Source: Schistocerca nitens (Eukaryota; Arthropoda; Insecta; Orthoptera; Acrididae). Taken from it: a stretch of 64,000 nt of DNA. Position numbers and translations under genes: made by a program. This document shows positions 44,041 to 55,434 of this stretch, one piece after another. The stretch's first letter is position 1. The number at the start of each line of letters is the position of its first letter. Under the pieces are notes generated by a model that saw only the letters and a program-made list of their open reading frames with translations, was not told the DNA's origin and did no database searches. The stretch is from the NCBI RefSeq assembly GCF_023898315.1, contig NC_064616.1, positions 701,807,389 through 701,871,388 on the forward strand, in the 5' to 3' direction.

Positions 44041-44860
44041 AGATCACGAAGACAACCAGTCACAGCCTCGTCAAAGACCATGAAATATGGTATGTATCAG
44101 TAATAGAGCATGGTAGGTTCTCGGCCAGGGGCAGCTGAATATGCAACCGCCCATACATCTAAATCAATTGCATGAGGTAAATTCTAGGTGACTATGGACC
44201 CTGACACCTATCACGTGTCAAATTAACCCCTAGTTCCATCACCAGCACCTGTAGGCCAAATGTATGGCATATAAAAGGCAGAGAAACTAAGCTCACCCAT
44301 TCAGTGTCGCTGTACAGGAAATAATTTCAATAAGATGACTTAAAAATGGCGCGAAAATCGAGGCTCCCCTATAAAAACGGACTCTGCCATCCCTCTTCTC
44401 TCTAGGTCAATTGTGTATGTCTCATCATTAGCGCTGTGTGTACCATAGCGAAAGTATCAGCATAAAGTGCCAGCGGTGGAGCAATTCTACTTAATAATTG
44501 TGGGAAATACGAGCGTAGTTTATGCCATGAAGCACTTTGACATTAAAGTGTGTCAATGGGAAATTCGAAGGGATGCAGCTGAGTTACTGTAATTTATTGA
44601 TGTCATAGCATATTCTGCAAGCACTCCAGTGGATGACTTTTCTATTCCCATTTCCAATTTTATAGTAATTTTTGGAGGATTTTTCCAAATATCCACTCTA
44701 CAGCTGCACGAAAATATGAGACTGAACAACTATCACAGTACGTTATTAAAACAAACACACTGGTATCCCACAGTTTAACAATTACTGTAGAGCGTTATTT
44801 AAATGAACGGGCACATTCTCGATACATATGAAGTTTACATGGAAGTTGCCCCGTTGTGAT
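44041..44860. other. Unassigned stretch with a TATA-like motif
   Basis: Contains TATAAAAG (44270-44277) with TTCAGTG at 44300-44306, about 33 bp further on, an arrangement that fits a Pol II core promoter. No downstream frame supports a gene. Nothing else recognised. Confidence 0.35.
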
Positions 44861-44989
44861 GTCACTCTAAGGTTGCCATAGAGGAGTATGGTGCTATGAG
44901 ATTATAGTAGACTTGTAAATAACAATGGAAAAATCCAAGCAGGACTGTTTCTGTGGAGACAAATGCACACAACATTGCAAAATTGGAAT

Positions 44990-45918
44990 GTAAAAGTTTA
45001 TCTCATCCCACCACCATAGCAGCAGGCATAGGATAGGAATGGTACAGGAATGAACTTTATTTGAAACAAGCAAAAAGTTTTCCACCAGGAGCAGTGCCCT
45101 CCCACACTGTAATGCACCGCCTCTCCCCACCACAGTCCAAAGTCAGACCATTTCTGCTACTGCCTTCTGTAGGTTCTTGCCATGACCACAGCTGCTCGCA
45201 TCTGAGATGGCCAACAGCCAAGCAGCCACACACCTGATAGATAGCTCTACTGGAGAAAGCAAGTGAGATGCCTTTTTGGGTGCTCTTTTTTTGCGCTAGC
45301 CACCGACTGTCAAAAATCACTTACACACATGATATATGGCACCCAGCAGGGTGAAATGCGCAGGGCCACGGTGTTCACATGCTGCCGCCCATGTTGGACA
45401 ACACGGTACCAGCTACGATAAGAACTGCAACTTCAGGACACATCATGCAGCCTGACTTAAGATGATGTAACCTACTTTTAATTCATGTCTCTCTAAACCC
45501 CTGAGAACATTTCCAGTAAAGAGCCGTTATTAACATTCCACATACCAGCAAAGTTCTCTTGTACAGTGGGCATTTTTTCTTACATCGACTGTACGAATAA
45601 AAATAGTTCGTCATATTGTCCACATTCTAGTGTACAGAGCTGATTTATGAGTTACGAAATCAATTTATCTCTGAACGTAATTTTTGCACTGCGATAATTC
45701 ATTTTAGCGAACAAGAAAACGAATCTAGCAATCTGAGATGCGTAAGAAAATAATTATAAAACAATTTGAGAATCATGGAACAGTTCGTTGGTTATGATCG
45801 TAAAAGTAATTCCAAAAAAACTAGATTGCTAAGTTCGTATGTGTTCTGCATGGTAGCAAAGAACCACTAATAACCATGAAAATCTGATGCACAACTATAT
45901 TTGTAAGCAGTGGTAAGC
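44990..45918. other. Unassigned part of the presumed MULE
   Basis: An 87-codon minus-strand frame (45057-45320) ends in CFK-stop, overlapping an AATAAA motif at about 45057-45062. This could be a captured gene end or chance. No domain recognised. Confidence 0.35.
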
Positions 45919-45926
45919 ATACAGCA

Positions 45927-46039
45927 TCAAACTTCCTGACGGGTCCCGAGTTCGAGTCTCGGTCCGGCACACAGTTTTAACCTGTCAGGAGGTTTCATAT
46001 CAGTGCACACTCCGCTGCAGAGTGAAAATCTCATTCTGG
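45927..46039 (+). mobile_element. tRNA-like SINE, short 5'-inverted copy
   Basis: Starts with about 12 bp of the tail in reverse (AAACTTCCTG, 45929-45938). It then runs from the B-box half of the tRNA-like module (GGTCCCGAGTTCGAGTCTCG) through the tail to CTCATTCTGG. An 8-bp duplication, ATACAGCA, lies at 45919-45926 and 46040-46047. Same family as 14313 and 51159, with the same kind of 5' inversion. Confidence 0.75.
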
Positions 46040-46047
46040 ATACAGCA

Positions 46048-46589
46048 CCAGTTTCGCAGTATCATTTTCCAATCATTTCGTGTGCACCTAATTTCTCGTA
46101 ACCTACTGTATTTTTGTGTAACACACTGCGGATAATACACAAAAACACACTTGAAGGTAGGAGTCATTTCCTGTGCCATGGAATGCAGGTGATAAATAAT
46201 TCTAATTTTTCCGTGTGGACAGGTAAGCCCAGGTATTTTAAGGCTGCTACCGTTTTCTGCGGCTTTTTGCCATCGGCATAGTGGGACTGCAGCACATTTC
46301 CACATCTACTGTTATGTGGAAAGCGTTAGAGCAGTAAGGATTCTGCCATATTGGAGAGGGCAGCAGCACCTAAGACACATCGAGAACATCTTGAACTAAA
46401 CAATCACGTAACCTAATTTTATCAGTATGGTCAATATGTGTTATACATTTAAGAGACTAACTCAAAAACTTTAACAGATATTGGAATGGTTTAACCAAAC
46501 AATTAGTGTATTGTGACCTCAACGTGAAAAAAATAAAAGACTGTTGGATGCATAGTGAAATGAATATTGACTTTTATCTTATGTACAGT
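46048..46589. other. Unassigned part of the presumed MULE
   Basis: AT-rich, nothing recognised. Confidence 0.4.
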
Positions 46590-46596
46590 ATTAAGT

Positions 46597-46837
46597 TGGT
46601 TGGTTGTTTGATTTGGGGGAGTGTACTAAACAACGAGGTCATCGGTCCCATCCGACTAGGGAAGGACAGCGAAGGAAGTCAGCCACGCCCTTTCAAAGGA
46701 ACCATCCCGGCATTTGTCTGCAGTGATTAAGGAAAATCACGGAAAACCTAAATCAGGATGACCGGACCCGGGTTTTAACCCTCATCCTCCCGAATGCAAA
46801 TCCAGTGTGCTAAACACTCCGACACGTTGCTCGGTGA
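46597..46837 (-). mobile_element. Widespread insect SINE (tRNA-derived, third family)
   Basis: Contains GGTCATCGGTCCCATCCGAC, CCCTTTCAAAGGAACCATCC, GGAAAATCACGGAAAACCTA and AATCAGGATGACCGGACCCG, the sequence of a SINE common in several insect orders. On the minus strand the tRNA-like A box (AGTGTTTAGCACACTGG) precedes the B box (GGTTAAAACCC, decayed). A 7-bp duplication, ATTAAGT, lies at 46590-46596 and 46838-46844. Confidence 0.9.
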
Positions 46838-47288
46838 ATTAAGTATAATTTTTATTTTAGGTATAATGAACTTCCACACTGTTCAAAATTCAAGGTATAA
46901 ACAAATTTTATTCTTTTTATTATTAATTTGTTGAAACTGTAAACGAGAAATATTTAGCCATTCTGTTGTTTTATGCACTTTAAGAAAACTGTTTTATAGA
47001 AGTAAATGTTTTCTCTTAATAATTTAATGACGTATGACATACTCCAGCTTAAAATATTTCATACTTTCCTGAATAATGTGGTTCACTGTACAGACAAGCA
47101 CTATATCATCATTCATACAAAATTTTGTTTTTGTAGCTTCAATATTTTATGAGATAATAATAACTAAGTATGCGAAAACGATGATTATGGGAAACTGAAA
47201 CTAAAGGCTTGCATGTGATTTTCTCCTGAATGATAACACGTCAAAACATCCAGCTCCATCATCTTGTTGATTCTGTGTCGTTTTCATC

Positions 47289-49002
47289 TTATTTAGTTTT
47301 CTTTCCTTTCTTTGCTTTTCTAGCCTCTTTTGTTATGCTTACTGCAGATTTTCTAGCTTCAGCAACACATTGCCAGTCCACTGATACTGGCCAACTTTTC
47401 ATGTTGTCTCCAGTTTTGATTCCTAGCCTGCTCATGGTTTTTAATCTGCTAGTTACTCCATCATTAAAACAATTGTGGCGTCCATCAAGCTAATCTGAAA
47501 AGCTGAAATGCCAATAAAAACAGTTTTTGGCAAGCGTCCTCTAATGAAACTCTTTAAGCTTTCATTCGGATTCTGTGTTTGGCCATGTAAATATTTTTGC
47601 AGTAATTTAGAATCTGAAAAATCTCTATGTATTCGGGTTATTTCTACCACAACTGTTTATGGCATGGGTTACACATTCGAACGTTTTTGTCCATTTGCTT
47701 CACACCTATTATACTTGCACCATGAGGTGTTTCCTTTTAGGCAGAAGCCATTCTGTGGATGCTCATCAATGGATATTTTGCGAATTAGATTTTCTCAGAT
47801 TGCTTTTGCCGCGCGGGTTAGCCGCGTGGTCTGGGGCTCCTTGTTACGGTCCGCGCTGCTGCCCCCGTCGGAGATTCGAGTCCTCCCTCGGGCATGGGTG
47901 CGTGTGTTGTCCTTAGTGTAAGTTAGTTTAAGTTAGCTTAAGCAGTGCGTAAGCTTACGGACCGATGACCTCCGCAGTTTGATCCCATAAGACCTTACCA
48001 CAAATTTCCAAAAATTTCAGATTGCTTTCTTCATCTCACTAACGTTTTTGCTGTTTCTTCTTATGGGTAGACCATAATATTCTTTGAGGTTATCTATTTC
48101 TGATTTGGTGAGTCTGCTTTGTTTACCAATTGCTTTGCCGTCAGAGAGATTTTTCCTGTCATTTCCTAGCAGCATTTCCTAAAATTTGCTCCTATCTCTT
48201 CTGCACACCTCTCATACATTACATTTCTTAAATTTCAGTTTCACCGCATGGTTTAACAGTCACAACATTATTGAAGGCTTTCGAGTCACTAACAACAAGG
48301 TAGTGGCCTACTAAAAATAGCAACTGCACCCTTGCTTTCCAGACTACCATTGAAACGGTCAAAGTTTTTGTCACATTTGTGGTCATTTACCCTACTGGCA
48401 CAACCTTAGCAGTATTTGGTCAGACCTCACCCGTATCTACAGAGGCAACTGTGACAATTTCATTCAGCGATGTATGTCCTCTCTCCTGCCAGGAACCGTT
48501 CTATGCAGCAACAATATCAGTAGATTAACAAATGTCTACAGTTTCTTTCGTTTTCCTCTGCATAAATGCTGCACTAACTGCTGTTGGGGAATCATGCAAA
48601 CCTCTCTAAATTGACAGGTGGCAGGGGAGATCAATTACACCACCGAATACCCTGGCTGTTTTTCTTCCCTTTCCAATATACCTCACGGCATAAGTAAGGA
48701 AAATATTCACTTCAATATATTTTGTGCATGTTATAGGAGATGGCACTGTACATTTCGTTACTTTACAAACTTGACATTCCACTAAAATGTCTCACTTATG
48801 ACCTCAATAAACTATTACAGTATCGACACTTAGCAACAGACGAAAGGAGTTCCGAATGCTTTCACTTACTAATTAAAATGTAACCGTTATTTTCACTATT
48901 TAGAGCACCAGTATCTTGTTCATTTTCGGTAAGATGTTTCAACTTGGGTTTTGAAGCACTGCCTGGCGAACTTGCTTTGCTGCTACGTAACAGTTTCTTC
49001 AT
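47289..49002 (-). pseudogene. Mutator-like transposase pseudogene
   Basis: Minus-strand pieces in family order: a start MKKLLRSSKASSPGSASKPK (49002), then PLPPVNLERFA, EENERNCRHLL, ERFLAGERTYI (where WQERG is expected), GCASRVNDHKCDKNFDRFNG and SLESKGAVAIFSR. After the SINE (47807-48016) come LLQKYLHGQTQNPNESLKSF and RGRLPKTVFIG, with a C-terminus LKTMSRLGIKTGDNMKSWPV and EARKSAVSITKEARKAKK ending at a TAA (47289-47291). The TQN.NESLNS..W...PK.VF.G block is diagnostic for this MULE transposase. Several stops and frame changes. Confidence 0.8.
47807..48016 (+). mobile_element. SINE with a third tRNA-like head and related tail
   Basis: Head: GGTTAGCCGCGTGGTCTGGG (A-box region) and GAGATTCGAGTCCTCCCTCG (B box). 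The tail GTGTGTTGTCCTTAGTGTAAG, GACCGATGACCTCCGCAGTT and GGTCCCATA-like ATCCCATAAG is clearly related to, but distinct from, the common family. A 12-bp duplication, TCAGATTGCTTT, lies at 47795-47806 and 48017-48028. Inserted in the MULE transposase. Confidence 0.88.
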
Positions 49003-49749
49003 TTTTACAATTTCCAACAACACACTCGAGTTGGTTACCATAAAATTTACGACTTCAGTTAAAATTCCTCGTTTTTGGCATTTTATCATGCAGAATGGCT
49101 GAGATTCGCAGTAACAACACAAGTTTACAACAATAACGTACGCGAAAAACACAAGTAAACGCAAGTAATCTATTTGTATCGATAGAAAGATCGCCTGCTA
49201 TAAACCCTTCTCATAGTAAAAATGATATATTCTTCAAGGATTTTACACAAGCGAGTTTCAATGGAAACAGCGACACCAAACTAAATGAGTAACTGTACTC
49301 AAGGTTTTGTGTTTGAGAGTAGCGTTACAGCTGGGCATTCGCTCCCCACATCTGCTTTAGAAAGCGATTTGAACACGATAAAGATGAGGTACTGCAAATA
49401 AAGTACAAATGTTTTTAGAATCGAATCACAGAATTTTATTACATAAAAAATCAAATTTTCTAAGCCCTCCTGACGTCCAGATCCCCTTAACCAAAATGAT
49501 GTAGCGAGAACGTGATCACATTACAGGCATATAAATGTTCTAGTGTTCAGTTCAGTTTTATTTTACTAGGCGATTCCTCAGATAAAATGTAATTACTGAC
49601 AAACAGCATTACCAGGAACAACAGCAAGTGGATCATGAAAGATGCTTTTGCTTTTTTTAAATAAAGTACATTTCTCTGCCATCTGTAGCCAATGCCTGTA
49701 TTGGTGCTGGTGGTGGCGGCAGTGGTGGTTGGGGGTAGGTGTGTTTGGC
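49003..49749. other. Presumed MULE leader, no other feature seen
   Basis: Sequence between the transposase start and the right inverted repeat. G-rich repeats (GGTGGT type) lie at 49702-49735. Confidence 0.4.
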
Positions 49750-50029
49750 TAATTGTTTACAATGCAATTTGGTGATGTGTGCATATTTCTCTGTAGAAAC
49801 GATCCCACTTTGTTGATGTCTATAGTTATTTACAAATTTACTGTAATCTCATAGCATCATACACCTGTAATGCAGCATTTTAGTTACCCCACACATGGAC
49901 GAATTTCTTGTAGACTTGGTGTGTATCAAGAGTGTATTCGTTTGTTTAAATAATGCACTGCAGTAATTGCTGAACGATGGGATATTCGGCAGTCGGCTTG
50001 TTTCAGTAATGCACTGTAGTAATTGTTCA

Positions 50030-50149
50030 AATAACTTACGGGTTTGCTGCCGGGTGACATCGTCGACCACCGCGGTAGTCGACCACGTCACCCGGCACCA
50101 AACCCGTAAGTTATCTGAACATTCAATTCGCCGGGAAAAGTTAAGGTCT
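50030..50149. mobile_element. Palindromic insertion with 18-bp duplication
   Basis: Near-perfect inverted arms of about 43 bp (about 50025-50067 and 50080-50121) carry ATAACTTACGGGTTTG, TGCCGGGTGAC and CGTCGAC. The short central segment is itself palindromic (CCACCGCGGTAG). About 28 unpaired bases follow the right arm. The direct repeat CACTGTAGTAATTGTTCA flanks it exactly (50012-50029 and 50150-50167). A third, diverged copy of that 18-mer (GCACTGCAGTAATTGCTGAAC) lies at about 49952-49972, so the site was already locally repeated. Confidence 0.75.
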
Positions 50150-50167
50150 CACTGTAGTAATTGTTCA

Positions 50168-51145
50168 GTCTCATATGTGTGTGCATCCTTATAGTGGGAA
50201 CTTGCTGAAAATCATCCCAAAATTACCGTAAAGTTGTAAATAGCAATGTGAGAGGTAACGGGCGAGTTGTGGCGCCCTGGGAATATTCTATGTTCAGAGT
50301 TTGCGTGGCTGTGCTGGGACCTCTCGGATGGCCACGGCTCGTCGGCAGCCACGTGGTGCCGAACGTTAGCTGGGGTTCAGGGAGTGCGTGGCTCGGTATT
50401 CCATGTCGACGCTGTGACAAGGAGTGTGCTTTGTATCGATGAAGGAGATTTGTATGCCGGTAGTGCCAAAGATGGTGGACTTAGTGAGACCATAATGGCA
50501 GACATTTCGCAGTTCGTATAGAAATTAATAATAGCCAGGGGAATCATGATACCTCAAAAAGAAACATGTAAATTACCATCATTTGCACGGAAATTCTGAT
50601 GGTGTAATCAGATTTTCAATATCTTTATTAGTTAAAAGTTTAGTATCTGACGATAAATTATACAAGTAACACCGAGCAACGAATTTCCAAAATCTAAACG
50701 GTTCATCCGATTTTGTCGCTCCGCGTGTCTTTAGAAAGCTATTAGCGTAAACCTAAATTGGTATAAATTACAGGCATGTAACTTGAATAGTACATGAGTT
50801 ATTGGAGGTCAAAGAGGTCGATTACTATCGATCGCGTCAGGCCATAAGTATTTCACAGTTACACGAAAAAACGGTAGCAGCATGCTTATAAATATATTTA
50901 TTCATCTATGTCCTCGTTTATATCCGATATATACTATTCATGAAGAAATTGGTTAAATATTTGCTGTGTTTTATAAAGCACCGAGACAGTGGGCTACTGG
51001 CCTATATTTTGTTCTTTTCCATTGATATATGTTTACTTAATTTGTTTATGTATTTAATAATGTGTGTTAGGGCGTGTTTATGGTCCAGCCGTAGGAATAT
51101 TTATTTAATTTCAAGTTATTTAAATGTAAATCGAGTATTTCGAAT
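50168..51145. other. Unassigned stretch
   Basis: 50250-50420 is GC-rich, with overlapping 64-84 codon frames but no recognised domain. The rest is AT-rich. Confidence 0.4.
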
Positions 51146-51158
51146 GTGTTTCATTATG

Positions 51159-51593
51159 AAACTTCCTGGCAGATTAAAACTGTGTGCCCGACCGAGACTC
51201 GAACTCGGGACCTTTGCCTTTCGCGGGCAAGTGCTCTACCAACTGAGCTACCGAAGCACGACTCACGCCCAGTACCCACAGCTTTACTTTTGCCAGCACC
51301 TCGTCTCCTACCTTCCAAACTTTACAGAAGCTCTCCTGCGAACCTTGCAGAACTAGCACTCCTGAAAGAAAGGATATTGCGGAGACATGGCTTAGCCACA
51401 GCCTATGAGATGTTTCCAGAATGAGATTTTCACTCTGCAGCGGAGTGTGCGCTGATATGAAATTTCCTGGCAGATTAAAACTGTGTGCCCGACCGAGACT
51501 CGAACTCGGGACCTCGGTCGGGCACACAGTTTTAATCTGCCAGGAAGTTTCATATCAGCGCACACTCCGCTGCAGACTGAAAATCTCATTCTG
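51159..51593 (-). mobile_element. Compound tRNA-like SINE with inverted end
   Basis: Sense on minus. Layout from right to left: an inverted tail (about 51515-51593), a partial unit (about 51435-51515) and a whole tRNA-like unit whose tail ends at 51159. The inverted tail and the partial unit form a palindrome with arms of about 75-80 bp. A perfect 13-bp duplication, GTGTTTCATTATG, lies at 51146-51158 and 51594-51606. The A box TAGCTCAGTTGG and B box GAGTTCGAGTCTC are intact. The acceptor stem of the complete module can pair, but the anticodon loop lacks U33. Confidence 0.82.
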
Positions 51594-51606
51594 GTGTTTC
51601 ATTATG

Positions 51607-52604
51607 TTTGTGAGTGTGCGTTGGCTTGAAGACAGGGCAGGAGCGCTCTAGCCAATCACAGCGATCGTTCCAAAAAGGACACGTAGAGAGACTGTATGGA
51701 AGTGGGCAGGAGCATCGTTTCCGGAGAGGACAAGGGAGTGCCGAACAGGGCGGCGGTGGATAGTACGGCACAGGACACGGGAAGTGCTGGACGCGACGGC
51801 GCGACGGACGTACGGTCGCGGCAGAGACTTGGAGAGTGTGGAAAGGTTTGCGCGTGGTCGCAAGAGATAGAAATACTTCGGAGTGCCGACTTGTGAGCTT
51901 GTGAGATTTCCGTGGTTTCTACAGTGAAGACATAGTATGCGTTTGGAAGCGAATATCTCGCGAGCTGTGTTGTCGTTTATAACTAATTACGTGCAGTAGG
52001 AATTTATTGTTTTCCTGTTATTCAACTTATATTTTATTTAATTGCTGGGCCATCGACACCAATAAGTGTTTTCAGAAATCTACCACATTCTCAAAAGTAC
52101 TTCTACTATCATACTCATCATTTAAAGTCGTTAAGATAGCATCTGAAGATTTTATTGAACTGCAATCTTTCATTTATAAAATTCGCAATTGCCGAGTGAT
52201 AGGAAGCTTCTACCATTCGATTCATGTATATATTAATATTGTATACTGTAGACTCAACAGTATTTGGCTTGTAATGCGGCAACTACGTATCCCAGCCACT
52301 AGACAACGAAATAAGCCAAAACTTTTAATATTTCATCACTGAGTCAGAGGGTACGTAGTTGAGGGCCACCACACTCAACATTTCATTTATTATTGAAAGC
52401 CTGCAAATTGGAGGTGGTAATAAATTGGATTGCTTGCAGCAACACTATGAAGTCATTGAATTATAATAATTGGGTCAGATCCATCGAATTTTCCTTTGAG
52501 ACACTGTAATGTCAAAGTGTCCTACATCGTAAATTATTGTTATATTTCCCTACATTTTTAAGCATCTCTTTCCTGTTGCTGGTGATTCATATTGATCCTT
52601 TTAC
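51607..52604. other. Unassigned stretch
   Basis: 51610-51900 is GC-rich and free of recognised motifs. The remainder is AT-rich. A 111-codon frame at 52007-52342 shows no domain. Confidence 0.4.
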
Positions 52605-52730
52605 TATATGGACTGGCTAAGTTACAACATTTCGATTTCCGACTAATCTTTACTATGTGCAACTGATAAAGTCTCTCACCTGGCAGATATATAGAAGTTA
52701 GGTCATAATTTAAATCGCGTGAATACGTAC
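52605..52730 (+). repeat. Direct repeat copy 1 of an unknown family
   Basis: About 126 bp from ATATGGACTGGCTAAGTTAC to TTTAAATCGCGTGAATACGT. It matches 54323-54449 at roughly 80 percent in the same orientation. No coding content. Confidence 0.8.
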
Positions 52731-53031
52731 ACGGCAGTAATGACTAGTCACACAGAAGTGGCTGAGAGAGAGAAGTGGGACAGGAGGTGCTGGAGGATGG
52801 GCACACTTTATTTATGTACTATTACTTAATCACCCTGTTTGCTTAGATGAGTGGTGGGTGGGAGGTTGATCTTGATTTTTGTTTCCCATACAGGTACAGT
52901 GGATGGGTGACCTCCTTTCCATGCCATTTTTATATAATACAAATGGTCTTCAGGTATGGGCAGCTGATGGGAGTTATCTTGACATGTGATATGTATCAGA
53001 TTACATAGTGACTTCACCATGAAATTGTCTA
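52731..53031. other. Unassigned stretch
   Basis: No recognised feature between the repeat copy and the LINE. Confidence 0.4.
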
Positions 53032-53513
53032 CATCTACATCTACATCTACATCCATACTCCGCAAGCCACCTGACGGTGTGTGGCTGAGGGTACCTTGAG
53101 TACCTCTATTGGTTCTCCCTTCTATTCCAGTCTCGTTTTGTTCGTGTAAAGAAAGATTGTCGGTATGCCTCTGTGTGGGGTCTAATCTCTCTGATTTTAT
53201 CCTCATGGTCTCTTCGCGAGATATACGTAGGGGTGAGCAATATACTGCTTGACACCTCGGTGAAAATATGTTCTCGAAACTTCAACAAAAGCCCGTACCG
53301 AGCTACTGAGCGTCTCTCCTGCAGAGTCGTCCACTGGAGATTATCTATCGTCTCCGTAACGCTTTCGCGATTACTAAATGATCCTGTAACGAAGCGCGCT
53401 GCTTTCCGTTGGATCTTCTCTATCTCTTCTATCAACCCTATCTGGTACGGATCCCACACTGGTGAGCAATATTCAAGCAGTGGGTGAAAAAGTGTACTGT
53501 AACCTACTATTAC
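53032..53513 (-). mobile_element. LINE 3' fragment (family of 3693 and 10131)
   Basis: Minus-strand copy with a (GATGTA)4 tail at 53032-53055 and the UTR of the 3693 family. The frame 53106-53459 encodes DPYQIGLIEEIEKIQRKAAR, LQWTTLQERRSVARYGLLLK and HEDKIREIRPHTEAYRQSFF, ending KRDWNRREN. 5'-truncated near 53506. Confidence 0.88.
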
Positions 53514-54322
53514 TATTCTATTATTGTCCTAGGGATATGGAGAGTGACCTTGACTCAGATCATTATCAGGGTGAGGATCACTTCTGATCAATAACTAGTG
53601 CTGGTTGCCTATCCAACAGCCCAGTACTGGCCTTCCTATACTACTTGTATTGATTAGAACGCACCTAAATGCTTGCTTGTGGGAGCTTTAGTCGCTGAGG
53701 ACACTTTCTCAATCCTTATGATATTAATGTGCGATGATTTCTCTGTAGAATATCTAATTAAGTCTTTCAGCAATATCTGCGTGACTCTCAAGCTCGAGAT
53801 CTGTCATTCTTCGGGTTCTAAACATATGAATCTCTTTCTGGTAATATCTACCAGTGTGCTAGTGAATGAAATTTATACAGTCGCTCCCTGTCTAGGAAGG
53901 CCACTGGCTGGTGGCAGTGGCAGTTGCACAGCACTGCAGTCCTCTCACAAGCACTCTCTTTCCACCACTGGGTCTTTCACGTTTCATAGTGGCAACATTT
54001 CTCATGACAACATGTAAGTGTTCATCTGTATTGAACGAGTGGTGGTGCATCGTTCAAAACACTCACCACGTTTTCGGCAGGAGCGAGGTAGAAACCCGTT
54101 TTGTCAACCTCATTTACATTTACCGTTATTTTCTAGACACACTTGAAGAAAAATTTGGGATTACTTCTTCAAGGTTACCTCTAATTTCTTCCGATATACA
54201 TGTCCAACTTTATGAGTGATGTTTCTTATTATCTTTTGGATTGTAGTCTAACAATTTTTCATTACATTTTCCGACAGTCGTTTGAGCCGTTGAATGAATC
54301 CAATCACTACCAATAAGTGACG
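53514..54322. other. Unassigned stretch
   Basis: No named repeat. A 114-codon frame at 53673-54017 has no recognised domain. Confidence 0.4.
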
Positions 54323-54449
54323 ATATGGATTGGCCAAGTTACAATTTTTCGATTTCCGACTCATCTTCGCCACGTGCAACTGATGAAGTCTTTCATCTGA
54401 CAGCTGTCTAAAAGTTGGGTCATATAATTTAAATCGCGTGAGTACGTAC
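54323..54449 (+). repeat. Direct repeat copy 2 of an unknown family
   Basis: Counterpart of 52605-52730 (ATATGGATTGGCCAAGTTAC to TTTAAATCGCGTGAGTACGT). A LINE fragment lies between the two copies. Confidence 0.8.
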
Positions 54450-54713
54450 GACCGAGACATTGTGCATTAATCCCATTTACCAGCGCAAGACACAATGCAG
54501 GGCTTTCCCTAGCTGCTCATCCCTTAGTTAATACAAACAGAGCGTACTACATTGGTGTACTGTTTTGTAAGAACGTGGCTTTCTACACAGGACGGTGGGA
54601 AGTGTCCAAAGGAGCTTACCATCCGAAGTCAAAATGACATCAAGACATCTAATAGAGTGGCAAAATTATTTTTAACTTACTCTGATACATTTATACGAAA
54701 TAGTAAATGTTTC

Positions 54714-55434
54714 TACATCTACATCTACATTTATACTCCGCAAGCCACCCAACGGTGTGTGGCGGAGGGCACTTTACGTGACACTGTCATTACCTCCCTT
54801 TCCTGTTCCAGTCGCGTATGGTTCGCGGGAAGAACGACTGTCTGAAAGCCTCCGTGCGCGCTCTAATCTCTCTAATTTTACATTCGTGATCTCCTCGGGA
54901 GGTATAAGTAGGGGGAAGCAATATATTCGATACCTCATCCAGAAACGCACCCTCTCGAAACCTGGCGAGCAAGCTACACCGCGATGCAGAGCGCCTCTCT
55001 TGCAGAGTCTGCCACTTGAGTTTATTAAACATCTCCGTAACGCTATCACGGTTACCAAATAACCCTGTGATGAAACGCGCCGCTCTTCTTTGGATCTTCT
55101 CTATCTCCTCCGTCAACCCGATCTGGTACGGATCCCACACTGATGAGCAATACTCAAGTATAGGTCGAACGAGTGTTTTGTAAGCCACCTCCTTTGTTGA
55201 TGGACTACATTTTCTAAGCACTCTCCCAATGAATCTCAACCTGGTACCCGCCTTACCAACAATTAATTTTATATGATCATTCCACTTCAAATCGTTCCGC
55301 ACGCATACTCCCAGATATTTTACAGAAGTAACTGCTACCAGTGTTTGTTCCGCTATCATATAAACACACAATAAAGGATCCTTCTTTCTATGTATTCGCA
55401 ACACATTACATTTGTCTATGTTAAGGGACAGAGA
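54714..55434 (-). mobile_element. LINE (family of 38516), 5'-truncated with an open frame
   Basis: 3' tail TAGATGTAGATGTAGAA-type at 54714-54730 (minus). The frame 54790-55404 (204 aa) runs from LRIHRKKDPLLCVYMIAEQT through YLGVCVRNDLKWNDHIKLIV, PILEYCSSVWDPYQIG, RRAARFITG and ECKIREIRARTEAFRQSFFP, ending RDWNRKGR without interruption. Sequence is very close to 38516-39985. The truncation point lies just after the catalytic site, so no reverse-transcriptase core is present. Intact frame and low divergence suggest a fairly recent insertion. Confidence 0.9.

Larger units (their letters stand above)
44861..49887 (-). mobile_element. Mutator-like (MULE) element, probable extent between inverted repeats
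   Basis: A Mutator-type transposase remnant (47289-49002) lies between two similar inverted segments: 44861-44985, and 49750-49887 on the opposite strand. They share TATG(A/G)TGCTATGAGATTA, TTGTAAATAAC and TTTCT(G/A)(T/C)(G/A)GAGA(C/A)A. Identity looks about 70-75 percent. MULEs typically have long inverted repeats and 9-bp target sites, but matching 9-bp flanks were not found, so the limits are provisional. SINEs sit inside at 45927, 46597 and 47807. Age: old. Confidence 0.5.

Noticed and set aside
50223-50530. GC-rich segment with TGGCGCCCTGGG, resembling a primer-binding site of an LTR-type element
   Set aside because: No paired terminal repeats and no element proteins nearby. Treated as coincidence.
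52605-54449. The two direct repeats as terminal repeats of one element
   Set aside because: Interior contains only a foreign LINE fragment and no element genes, and the repeats are short and only about 80 percent alike.
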